Below, one piece after another: positions 1 to 6,217 of a stretch of 18,507 nt of DNA. Source of the DNA: Verrucomicrobiaceae bacterium. GTDB taxonomy: Bacteria; Verrucomicrobiota; Verrucomicrobiia; Verrucomicrobiales; Akkermansiaceae. The notes under the pieces were generated by a model that ran no database searches, had not been told where the DNA came from, and was given only the letters and a program-made list of their open reading frames with translations. The DNA lies in NCBI GenBank assembly GCA_027483005.1, contig JAIXVN010000037.1:1-18507 (forward strand), written 5' to 3'. The position numbers and the translations under genes were made by a program. Numbering within the stretch: the stretch's first letter is position 1; every line of letters starts with the position of its first letter.

Positions 1-501
1 CAGCGAGGCCTGGGCATCGACCTGCTGTTTCGCGATCGAGTCCTGCTTGAGGAGGGTTTCGTAGCGGTTGAGATCGGCCCGGGCATTTTGCAACAACGCC
101 TGATCCCGCGCTTCCTGGCCGGTCGCCTGATCGAGCTCGACCTGATACGGCCGGGGGTCGATTTCCGCCAGCAGGTCGCCTTCCTTCACGGTGCTGCCTT
201 CGGTGAAATTCACCTTCATCAGCTGCCCATCGACCCGGCTGCGGACGGTGACCACGTCGAGCGGGGTGAAGGTGCCGGAAACCGTGGACCACTCCTCGAA
301 ATCCATTTCCCGGACCTCGGCGACGGAGACCGCCGTGGGGCCCATCGCGCCGCGCGGCACCGGCCCGGTGGTCGTAGCCGGGTTGCCAGCACCGTTTTGT
401 AGCCATTTCCACCCACCGTAACCTGCTGCCAGCAAGACGATTGTCCAGATGACCGGTTTCATGAGGGAGGGGCGATTGGCTGGAAATTCGGGTTCGGACA
501 T
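1..501 (-). CDS. RND efflux periplasmic adaptor subunit (HlyD/MdtA type), 3' part outside window
   Basis: This is the first 167 codons of a membrane-fusion protein. It would link an inner-membrane RND pump to an outer-membrane channel, and it is open to the left edge. The ATG at 501 is preceded by GGGGAG with a 5-nt gap. An N-terminal hydrophobic anchor lies at residues 17-31 (VIWTIVLLAAG). The stretch at residues 78-119 has the adaptor-family lipoyl-like half-motif: RSRVDGQL at 87-94, FTEGSTVKEGDLL at 99-111 and EIDPRPY at 113-119. This is very close to the classic MdtA signature. The start of the alpha-helical hairpin follows, rich in Gln, Ala and Asp (NARADLNRYETLLKQDSIAKQQVDAQ, in parts). 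An alternative start is Met14 at 462. The pump gene presumably lies beyond the left edge. The substrate cannot be read from this fragment. Confidence 0.93.
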   Translation of the reverse strand, partial: MSEPEFPANRPSLMKPVIWTIVLLAAGYGGWKWLQNGAGNPATTTGPVPRGAMGPTAVSVAEVREMDFEEWSTVSGTFTPLDVVTVRSRVDGQLMKVNFTEGSTVKEGDLLAEIDPRPYQVELDQATGQEARDQALLQNARADLNRYETLLKQDSIAKQQVDAQASL

Positions 502-576
502 GCGGGCTCCCCAACTAAGGCAGGATCGAAGCCTACCGCAAATCCGGAGTTGCCCGCACTTGCACACCCGCCGGAC

Positions 577-594
577 GCCCGCGACACTGCGGGC
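577..594 (+). promoter_or_regulatory. Perfect 6-bp GC hairpin abutting the signal peptidase start codon
   Basis: GCCCGC (577-582), a 6-nt spacer GACACT, then GCGGGC (589-594), directly followed by the ATG at 595. No Shine-Dalgarno is present. In RNA this stem would end one base before the start codon and could hinder or position the ribosome. It may also be a chance product of high GC content. Confidence 0.35.
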
Positions 595-1833
595 ATGTTC
601 ACGCCGAAGTGGAAGAAAGAGGCACTGCTCCTGGTCAAGGGGGCGCGCAAGTTCGTCAACTACAAGCGCGACCTGCTGAAGCCGGATCGCATCGCCGAAA
701 TCGAGTCCCGACGTGATGACTTGCTGGCCGCCATCAAGTCGGGCGATCGCAAGAAGGTGGACGAGGCCTCGAAGCAGATCCGCGCGACCTGTGAGAACTC
801 GCTGCGTTCGGAAAAGCCGCCGGGTTGGTTCGAGGAGAACGTCGAGGTCATGTTCGTGGCCATCGTCATCGCCCTCGGGCTCCGCACCTACGTGCTGCAA
901 CCTTTCCGCATTCCGACCGGCTCCATGCAGCCGACCTTGAACGGCATCATCGGCACCCCGCTGGCGGAAAAGGACTGGCCCGCGCTGCCGGTGCGGCTTG
1001 CGGAAATGGCAACACGTGGACGCAGCTACGTGAAGGTGGTGAACGATAAGGACCGCCAGATGTTGCTCGGTCGGGATACTGAAGGCAATCTCATGACCGA
1101 TCTTCGCGACCTCATGTGGTTGAAATACTTCAGCCGCTCGGAGCTCCATTTCGCCGATAAAAGCACCCTCAGGCTGCCGGCCCCCCCGAGCCAGATCAAG
1201 GAATTGGGTTTCGGCAAGGCACTGGAAATTGCGGCCAACAACGGCGGCATTCTCCCTGCCGGCACGGTGCTCTGCGAGGGCACCATCGATGCCGGCGACC
1301 TCGTGCTGGTTGATCGCGTTTCGTATCACTTCCGTCGTCCGATCCGTGGCGAAGTCTGGGTCTTCGACACACGCGGCATCCAGGGCACCAAGGGAAATGC
1401 TCCGAAGGGCAAGGGCGACCGGATCGCCGATCAAGAGGACGGCACCCACTACATCAAGCGCCTCGGCGCGGTGCCTGGCGATACCCTCGCAATTTCTCCG
1501 CCGAACATCCTCATCAACGGCAAGGTCGCCACTGAGCCGGGGTTCGAGCACGTCTACACCCTTCCGCTCCATGGGCACCGGGACCAAAAGGGCTACTCCT
1601 TCGCCAATCCACGCGGTTCCGGCTATCCTCCCGTGTTGGTGAAGCCCGGCGACTCCATCACGCTGAAGTCCGACGCGCCTCCCGGGATGCGCGAATACGC
1701 CGCTCTTGGCGACAACAGCGGCAACTCGCTCGATTCCCGCTACTGGGGCACCGTGAAGGAGTTCAACGTCGTCGGCCCCGCGCTCTTCTCCCTCTGGCCG
1801 ATCAAGACCGGCCACTGGGGCTTCATCCGCTGA
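595..1833 (+). CDS. lepB: Signal peptidase I, long form
   Basis: Membrane serine protease that removes signal peptides from exported proteins, using a Ser-Lys dyad. A single transmembrane helix lies at residues 83-101, followed by box B FRIPTGSMQPTL with catalytic Ser110. Box C is GDLVLVDRVSY. Box D is HYIKRLGAVPGD (285-296) with catalytic Lys288. Box E is ALGDNSGNSLDSRYWG near the C-terminus. At 412 aa it is longer than usual. About 80 charged residues precede the helix, and roughly 170 residues separate Ser110 from Lys288, implying a large insertion between boxes B and C. The ATG at 595 is chosen over an upstream TTG at 550, because the protein then starts MFTPKWKKEA and the extension lacks family features. 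It is followed after 8 nt by the prenyltransferase gene, so co-transcription is likely. Confidence 0.95.
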   Translation: MFTPKWKKEALLLVKGARKFVNYKRDLLKPDRIAEIESRRDDLLAAIKSGDRKKVDEASKQIRATCENSLRSEKPPGWFEENVEVMFVAIVIALGLRTYVLQPFRIPTGSMQPTLNGIIGTPLAEKDWPALPVRLAEMATRGRSYVKVVNDKDRQMLLGRDTEGNLMTDLRDLMWLKYFSRSELHFADKSTLRLPAPPSQIKELGFGKALEIAANNGGILPAGTVLCEGTIDAGDLVLVDRVSYHFRRPIRGEVWVFDTRGIQGTKGNAPKGKGDRIADQEDGTHYIKRLGAVPGDTLAISPPNILINGKVATEPGFEHVYTLPLHGHRDQKGYSFANPRGSGYPPVLVKPGDSITLKSDAPPGMREYAALGDNSGNSLDSRYWGTVKEFNVVGPALFSLWPIKTGHWGFIR

Positions 1834-1841
1834 CCGCCGCG

Positions 1842-2684
1842 ATGTCCGTAGCCTCCGAGATCACGCGCAAGGCGAAGTCGAACCTCGCCTTTGCGCTCAG
1901 CATCCTGCCGAAGGACCGGCGGGAGGACATGGTCGTGTTCTATGCCTTCTGCCGGGTGATCGATGACCTTGCCGATGACCTCGATGTGCCCGCCGACAAG
2001 CGCGCTGCCGCCCTTGCCGCCTGGAAACTGGGTCTCGAGGCTGGATTCGACACGCCGGATGAGTTCCAACGCGAGGTGGTCGAACTCCGCGACAAGCGCG
2101 CCATCCCCACCGAGCTGCTCATCGCCATCATCGACGGCTGCATGATGGACCTTCATCCGCAGCGCTTCGGCACCTGGGAGGAGCTTTCTGGATACACCTG
2201 GAAGGTCGCCTGCGCGGTCGGTCTCGTGTCCGTCCGGCTCTTCGGCTGCCAGCATCCGGATTCGGAAAAGTACGCCGTTGCCCTCGGCCACGCGCTCCAG
2301 CTCACCAACATCCTCCGCGATGTCGGCGAGGACCTTTCCAACAGCGTCCGCATTTACCTGCCGCTGGCCGACCTGGGCCGTTTCCAATACACCGAGCGCG
2401 ACCTCATCGGTCGGGTGCACGATGGCCGCTTCATGGCGATGATGGCCTATCAGGCCGGGCGCGCCGAGGCCTTCTTTCAGGAAGCGGAGGCCTTGCTGCC
2501 CGCCAGCGATCGCGCCGCCCTCACCCCGGCGATCATCATGGCCGAGACCTACCGCACCCTGCTGCAGCGGATGAAGGCGGACGGCTTCCGGGTCTTCGAC
2601 CGCCGTTACAGCCTTTCCAAAGCAAGGAAACTTGCCATCCTCTCGAAGCACCTGATCGCGCGGAAACGCTCCGCCCGTGAATAA
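1842..2684 (+). CDS. Squalene/phytoene synthase family trans-prenyltransferase (HpnD-like)
   Basis: Head-to-head condensing prenyl synthase of 280 aa, the usual family length. It would join two polyprenyl diphosphates (FPP or GGPP) into a squalene, presqualene-diphosphate or phytoene type product for hopanoids or carotenoids. The first Asp-rich metal-binding motif is at residues 41-46 (DDLADD), preceded by FYAFCRVI. The second is at 160-164 (DVGED), preceded by LTNILR and followed by RIYLP. The YAFCR and DVGED contexts fit HpnD/CrtB-type bacterial enzymes better than eukaryotic squalene synthase. The segment between DVGED and RIYLP reads LSNSV, where the family commonly has a basic/Gly-rich stretch. 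No other hopanoid or carotenoid gene is in the window, so the exact product is open. It lies 8 nt after lepB and 21 nt before the lipoprotein gene. Confidence 0.9.
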   Translation: MSVASEITRKAKSNLAFALSILPKDRREDMVVFYAFCRVIDDLADDLDVPADKRAAALAAWKLGLEAGFDTPDEFQREVVELRDKRAIPTELLIAIIDGCMMDLHPQRFGTWEELSGYTWKVACAVGLVSVRLFGCQHPDSEKYAVALGHALQLTNILRDVGEDLSNSVRIYLPLADLGRFQYTERDLIGRVHDGRFMAMMAYQAGRAEAFFQEAEALLPASDRAALTPAIIMAETYRTLLQRMKADGFRVFDRRYSLSKARKLAILSKHLIARKRSARE

Positions 2685-2705
2685 AGCCCGTACTTCCCAC
2701 GTTCC

Positions 2706-3140
2706 ATGCGCACCATGAACCGCCTTCTTTCCGCCGCCTCGATCGTCCTTGGCAGCCTCGTGCTCTCCTCCTGCTTTCCTCACGATCCACGGATTGATGG
2801 CCCCGGCCCATACGGCCCCTATGGCCAGGTTCAGCCGCCCGGAAACCAGGACTTCGGCCCCTACGGAAACAATCCTCCACCCGTCGATCCCTACGGAAAT
2901 CCAGTTCAGCCAGACCCGCGACAAGGCATCCAGGACCCCAACGTCCCCCAGCCGCCGGTGACACCGCCGGTGACCCCTCCACCCACGCCGCCTGCGCAGT
3001 ATCCCGTCGCCCAGAAGACCAAGAACCCCAACGAGGTCATCAGCCCCTATCCGCCCTACAACGTCATCGACGTCTCCGGCTTCAAGAGCGGCCAGAAGGC
3101 GAAGGACCCTTCGAACAAGAAGATCTTCGTGGTGCCGTGA
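2706..3140 (+). CDS. Proline-rich lipoprotein of unknown function
   Basis: Small predicted lipoprotein of 144 aa. The N-terminus MRTMNRLLSAASIVLGSLVL is a basic-hydrophobic signal ending in a lipobox LSSC with the lipidated Cys at residue 23. A second in-frame ATG at 2715 would also give a good signal. The mature part has Pro-Tyr-Gly repeats (PYGPYGQ, GPYGN, DPYGNP), then a PPVTPPVTPPPTPP linker. It ends with a non-repetitive tail around NVIDVSGFKSGQKAKDPSNK and IFVVP. The Pro-rich stretch could span the periplasm or cell wall and display the tail. It is the last gene of the lepB cluster, 21 nt downstream of the prenyltransferase. I do not recognise a family. The tail may be a conserved module, which I infer from its change in composition. 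Confidence 0.8.
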   Translation: MRTMNRLLSAASIVLGSLVLSSCFPHDPRIDGPGPYGPYGQVQPPGNQDFGPYGNNPPPVDPYGNPVQPDPRQGIQDPNVPQPPVTPPVTPPPTPPAQYPVAQKTKNPNEVISPYPPYNVIDVSGFKSGQKAKDPSNKKIFVVP

Positions 3141-3181
3141 AGGCCTGACCTGCGAGACCTTTCTTGAAATGACTCAAGGCT

Positions 3182-3204
3182 TCCCAAGTCCTCGGGGCTT
3201 GGGA
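3182..3204 (+). terminator. Weak candidate terminator hairpin after the lepB cluster
   Basis: TCCCAAG (3182-3188) and CTTGGGA (3198-3204) form a perfect 7-bp stem with a 9-nt loop, 42 nt after the lipoprotein stop. There is no U-tract, only TGTCTTTG, so intrinsic termination is uncertain. Confidence 0.3.
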
Positions 3205-3215
3205 TGTCTTTGACC

Positions 3216-3284
3216 ATGCCCAAAAGGAGTTCCGCCAGGTGGTTGATCCTGATCAACGCCTCACTGCTGGTTCTCGTGTTCTGA
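3216..3284 (+). other. Doubtful 22-codon hydrophobic ORF
   Basis: ATG at 3216 and TGA at 3282-3284 encode MPKRSSARWLILINASLLVLVF. A basic N-terminus followed by a hydrophobic run resembles a signal peptide or a tiny membrane peptide. There is only a weak GGGA 11 nt upstream and several codons (AGG, AGT, TTG) are unlike those of neighbouring genes. It could be a small membrane protein, a remnant of a decayed exported protein, or chance. Confidence 0.15.
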
Positions 3285-3399
3285 GCCGGGAGGGACACGG
3301 CACCGGGACGTTCATCGGCAGAGGTAACGGCTCCCCGGCGCACCCGGTCGTTGGAATGATCGGCCTCGCGTGAATCCACCAGGAAGTCCGGTCCAGGAG

Positions 3400-3417
3400 T
3401 TTCCAGATCACTGGAAA
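3400..3417. promoter_or_regulatory. Perfect 7-4-7 dyad upstream of the YheT-type hydrolase
   Basis: TTTCCAG, ATCA, CTGGAAA. It lies 39 nt before the chosen hydrolase ATG, suitable for an operator or an mRNA hairpin. Its TT-N2-CAG-N4-CTG-N2-AA layout matches that of the dyad at 4405-4422 in front of the antitoxin. No promoter boxes could be assigned with confidence. Confidence 0.35.
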
Positions 3418-3456
3418 AGTCTTCGCCTGCCCTGCCTGACTGCCATTCTTCATCCG

Positions 3457-4464
3457 ATGCCGCTCGTCCCAAACTCCACCTATCAGGCACCCCTCTGGCT
3501 GCCGGGCGGGCACTTGCAGACCATCGTGCCCGCCTTGGCAAGAAGGGTCCCGCACGTCACGAAGCAGAAGGAACGGCTTGAGCTGGCGGATGGCGATTTC
3601 CTCGATCTGGAGTGGTTCAATGAAGGCCGCTCCAGACTCGCCATCCTCTCCCACGGACTCGAGGCCAGCGCCGGAGCCTCCTACATCCAGGCGATGGCCG
3701 CCGCGCTCATCCGACGTGGCTGGGACGTGCTCGCCTGGAACTATCGCGGCTGCAGCGGGGAAATGAACCGCCTGCCCCGCTTCTATCACAGCGGAGCCAG
3801 CGACGATCTGCATGCCGTGGTCCAACACGCCCTCGCCACCCATCCCGCGACCGAACTCGATCTCATCGGCTACAGCCTCGGCGGCAACATGACGCTCAAG
3901 TATCTCGGCGAGCGCAACGATCACTCCCCTCGCCTGCATCGCGCCGTCACCTTCTCCGTGCCCTGCGATCTCGCGTGCTCCTCGAAGAGCCTCGGCACGC
4001 CCTTCAACCGCTCGGTTTACATGAAGCGCTTCATCGACTCCCTCGCCGGAAAGATCCGCGCCAAGCAGCCGAGGTTTCCCGACCTGCTCGATCCCAGCGG
4101 ACTGAAAGGCGTCCGCACCTTCCGGCAGTTCGACGATCGCTACACCGCCCCGCTCCATGGCTTCCGCGATGCGGAGGACTACTGGGCGCGCAGTAGTTCA
4201 CGACAGTTCCTCTCCCGCATCCGCATCCCGGCGCTGCTCGTCAACGCCGCCAACGACCCCTTCCTCGGCCCCGCCTGCTTTCCCCGCGAGGAGGCCGGGG
4301 CCAGTGACCACTTCCACCTCGAAATCCCCGCCACCGGCGGACATGTTGGCTTTCCGGGTGGTGACTGGATGGAGGACCGGGCGATTGAGTTTCTTGATTC
4401 AAAATTGACAGAAATCTGTCAAAAGCTAGATTGGGATCATGCAGACAACCTTGCGGATCGATGA
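3457..4464 (+). CDS. Alpha/beta hydrolase, YheT (COG0429) family
   Basis: Predicted carboxylesterase or lipase-like hydrolase of 335 aa, the usual YheT length. The family signature near the N-terminus is present (APLWLPGGHLQT, residues 11-22). The nucleophile elbow is GYSLGG with Ser140, the acid is Asp267 in NAANDPFLGP, and the base is His296 in TGGHVGF, giving a full Ser-Asp-His triad. SHGLEAS around residue 65 supplies the oxyanion loop. No signal peptide is seen, so it is probably cytoplasmic. The ATG at 3457 is preferred over an in-frame GTG at 3370, because the family motif then starts at the usual distance and the 7-4-7 dyad stays non-coding. The last 26 nt overlap the antitoxin gene, and the C-terminal residues after SKLTEICQ look like a non-conserved tail. 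The substrate is unknown. Confidence 0.9.
   Translation: MPLVPNSTYQAPLWLPGGHLQTIVPALARRVPHVTKQKERLELADGDFLDLEWFNEGRSRLAILSHGLEASAGASYIQAMAAALIRRGWDVLAWNYRGCSGEMNRLPRFYHSGASDDLHAVVQHALATHPATELDLIGYSLGGNMTLKYLGERNDHSPRLHRAVTFSVPCDLACSSKSLGTPFNRSVYMKRFIDSLAGKIRAKQPRFPDLLDPSGLKGVRTFRQFDDRYTAPLHGFRDAEDYWARSSSRQFLSRIRIPALLVNAANDPFLGPACFPREEAGASDHFHLEIPATGGHVGFPGGDWMEDRAIEFLDSKLTEICQKLDWDHADNLADR
4405..4432 (+). promoter_or_regulatory. Promoter and operator-like dyad of the toxin-antitoxin pair
   Basis: TTGACA (4405-4410) is a consensus -35. TAGATT (4427-4432) is a 4/6 match to the -10, with a 16-nt spacer. The -35 is the left half of a perfect dyad, TTGACAG (4405-4411), AAAT, CTGTCAA (4416-4422), so a repressor bound there would block RNA polymerase. 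The element lies inside the hydrolase coding sequence. The expected transcription start falls at or next to the antitoxin ATG (4439), so the mRNA could be leaderless. RHH antitoxins commonly autorepress through such dyads. Confidence 0.65.
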
Positions 4465-4711
4465 TCGCCTCTATCGGGAAGCGAAGGCGGAGGCAGCGCG
4501 ACAAGGCGTCACCTTGACCCGGTTTCTTGAAGAGGGACTGAGGCTGCGTTTGGAGAAGAAGCTGACGACCACGCCAGCCGCGCATCCCTTTCGCGTTTAC
4601 GAATCCAAGCAGCAGGAGGCACTTACGTGGGAGGAGATCCGCAGGTTGGCTGACGAGGAACAGGAGCATCAGGACCTCTTGAAGGTCGGCATCACTCTTC
4701 CCCCACGCTGA
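4439..4711 (+). CDS. RHH-type antitoxin (VapB-like)
   Basis: 90-aa antitoxin that should bind and neutralise the PIN toxin encoded next to it and repress its own promoter. Residues 1-40 look like a ribbon-helix-helix DNA-binding domain: a strand TTLRIDD, helix LYREAKAEAARQ, turn GVTLT, helix RFLEEGLRLRLEKK. Residues 41-90 are a charged tail with a Trp-Glu-Glu-Ile segment that would wrap the toxin, as is known for VapB-type partners. The ATG at 4439 lies 26 nt upstream of the hydrolase stop in another frame. Its stop TGA shares one base with the toxin ATG (TGATG), a typical coupling of antitoxin to toxin translation. RHH rather than AbrB type is inferred from the predicted strand-helix-helix pattern. 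Confidence 0.85.
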   Translation: MQTTLRIDDRLYREAKAEAARQGVTLTRFLEEGLRLRLEKKLTTTPAAHPFRVYESKQQEALTWEEIRRLADEEQEHQDLLKVGITLPPR

Positions 4712-5148
4712 TGTCCTTGTTTCTACTGGACGCGAACGTCCTGATCCATGCCCTGCGGAAGGAATCCGCCGACCATGCTTCATGTCGGCAGTGGATGATC
4801 GAGGCGACAGGAAACGGTGATGCATTGTGCCTCTGTGAATCAGTCGAGATCGCCCTTCTGCGAATTCCCACGCTGGAAAAGCTCCGGCTGGTGCCCATGA
4901 ACGAGGTGCTGGGATTCTGGAAGGATGATCTCTGGAGCTATCCCGGCACCAGACGACTGAACGCCGGGCCACGTCATGCTGGGATACTTGCGGATTTCAT
5001 CCATGAACTTGGGCTTTGCGGAAATGATGTGAACGATGCCTGGCTCGCAGCTCTCGCCGTCGAGCATCGAGCAATTCTCGTGACCACCGACGAAGGATTT
5101 GGTCGCTTTCACGGGTTGAATTGGGTCAACCCCACAAAGGTCAGATGA
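4711..5148 (+). CDS. vapC: PIN-domain ribonuclease toxin (VapC family)
   Basis: 145-aa PIN-domain protein, a metal-dependent endoribonuclease toxin that in known cases cleaves tRNA or rRNA. The acidic active-site residues are visible: Asp7 in LLDANVLIHA, Glu43 or Glu46 in CESVEIALLRI, Asp109 in NDVNDAWLAALA, and Asp127 in LVTTDEGFGRF. The C-terminus has the common PIN ending GLNWVNP. All catalytic positions are intact, so the toxin is likely active. It overlaps the antitoxin stop by one base. The 82 nt after it before the SGNH hydrolase contain no obvious terminator. The pair is probably an accessory insertion between two housekeeping hydrolases, which I infer from its promoter lying within the upstream gene. 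Confidence 0.92.
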   Translation: MSLFLLDANVLIHALRKESADHASCRQWMIEATGNGDALCLCESVEIALLRIPTLEKLRLVPMNEVLGFWKDDLWSYPGTRRLNAGPRHAGILADFIHELGLCGNDVNDAWLAALAVEHRAILVTTDEGFGRFHGLNWVNPTKVR

Positions 5149-5230
5149 CTGACTGTGATGGGAGCGCCCACGATTGAATTGGAAGAAAGCGGCCAGTTTC
5201 TCCGTTTTGCTGGCGGACTTCACCGAATCT

Positions 5231-6205
5231 ATGAAACCCCCGTTCCTGCTCCGATTCCTTTGTCTTCTGTTCCTTTCGGCCCTGCCCTTGAAGGCGGCGG
5301 ATCCGGTCGGCGGTGAAAAACTGGCTGGGGTGAAGCGCATCGTGTTCCTCGGCGACAGCATCACGCAGGGCGGCGACTACGTGACCGACTTCGAGTGCTG
5401 GCTGGCGGCGAACAGCGCCAAAACCGAGGTGATCAATCTGGGACTCGGCAGCGAGACCGCCTCGGATCTAACAGCCGAAGAGAATGCCGGGCATCTCAAG
5501 GCCCATGGATTCGGTCGGCCAACGGTCAGCGAGCGGCTGGATCGTGCCCTGACCGCCACCAGGCCGGATCTGCTTGTCGTCTGCTACGGAATGAACGACG
5601 GCAGCAGCCTGCCTTCGAACGATGAGGGACTGAAGCGATTCTCCGAGGCGATCACCCACCTTCGCGATGTGGCCCTGAAGTCCGGCGCGAAGCGGGTCGT
5701 CTTCTGCACACCACCGGTCCGCGATGACAAGGGCAACGCGAGCCTCAAGTTTCACGATGAAAACCTGACCCGCTACACCGAGTGGCTGCTCACAAAGCGG
5801 ACTACTGGCTGGGACGTGGTCGATTTCCACGGACCCATGCGCAAGGCGCTCGATGAAGGCCGCGCGAAGAACCGGGCCTTCCTGCTTTCTCCGGACGGCG
5901 TGCATCCCAACCGTGAGGGTCACTGGATCATGGCGCGTGAACTCCTCACCCAGTTCCTCGGCGCGAAGCTCGATGGCATCAACTCAGCCGAGGCCTTGTT
6001 TCCAGAAAAGGGTCCCGAGATCCGCAAGCTGGCCCACCAACGCATGAGCACACGCTTCGCGGCCTGGATGAGCCAGATCGGCCACAAGCGCCCTGGCGTA
6101 CCCGGCTGTCCCGGCAGCAAGCCCGGACCAACGGTCGGGCAAGCCACCGAACAGGCCGCCGCGATCACGAAGCAGATCGAGGCGCTGATGACCGGGATGC
6201 CTTGA
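5231..6205 (+). CDS. Secreted SGNH/GDSL-family hydrolase
   Basis: 324-aa exported esterase-like protein. The signal peptide MKPPFLLRFLCLLFLSALPLKA is probably cut after Ala22 (LKA-AD). SGNH blocks are in order: block I FLGDSITQGG with Ser43, block II with Gly in GLGSET, block III YGMND (120-123) with Asn122, and block V DGVHPN (222-227) with Asp222 and His225. The catalytic set is therefore complete. Such enzymes in heterotroph genomes often deacetylate carbohydrates, but nothing here fixes the substrate. The C-terminal 70 residues extend past block V and contain a Pro/Gly-rich stretch (KRPGVPGCPGSKPGPT). The ATG at 5231 is chosen because it gives the signal peptide; an upstream in-frame start at 5174 would bury it. 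The gene converges on the mscS gene with 12 nt between stops. Confidence 0.92.
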   Translation: MKPPFLLRFLCLLFLSALPLKAADPVGGEKLAGVKRIVFLGDSITQGGDYVTDFECWLAANSAKTEVINLGLGSETASDLTAEENAGHLKAHGFGRPTVSERLDRALTATRPDLLVVCYGMNDGSSLPSNDEGLKRFSEAITHLRDVALKSGAKRVVFCTPPVRDDKGNASLKFHDENLTRYTEWLLTKRTTGWDVVDFHGPMRKALDEGRAKNRAFLLSPDGVHPNREGHWIMARELLTQFLGAKLDGINSAEALFPEKGPEIRKLAHQRMSTRFAAWMSQIGHKRPGVPGCPGSKPGPTVGQATEQAAAITKQIEALMTGMP

Positions 6206-6217
6206 GGAAAGGCGGGC

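Larger units (their letters stand above)
3141..3456. other. Intergenic region with two short dyads and a doubtful mini-ORF
   Basis: 316 nt between the lipoprotein gene and the hydrolase. It holds a 7-bp hairpin (3182-3204), a doubtful 22-codon hydrophobic ORF (3216-3284) and a perfect 7-4-7 dyad (3400-3417) about 40 nt upstream of the hydrolase ATG. No further gene is apparent on either strand. Confidence 0.6.

Noticed and set aside
550..594. Upstream TTG start for signal peptidase I
   Set aside because: It would add 15 residues without family similarity and translate the GC hairpin; the ATG at 595 gives a normal start.
1740..2924. A 394-codon open frame on the minus strand across lepB, the prenyltransferase and the lipoprotein gene
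   Set aside because: It is antisense to three genes with clear motifs and has no recognisable domain.
2960..2990. Short tandem CCGGTGAC-like repeats in the lipoprotein gene as a possible iteron or CRISPR
   Set aside because: They are codons of the PPVTPPVTPP linker, not an array with spacers.
3253..4158. A 301-codon minus-strand frame opposite the YheT-type hydrolase
   Set aside because: The plus strand has a full catalytic triad and family signature; the minus frame is a shadow that runs into the intergenic region by chance.
6206..6217. Bidirectional terminator between the convergent SGNH hydrolase and mscS genes
   Set aside because: Only 12 nt separate the stops and no stem with a T-run is present in or next to them.
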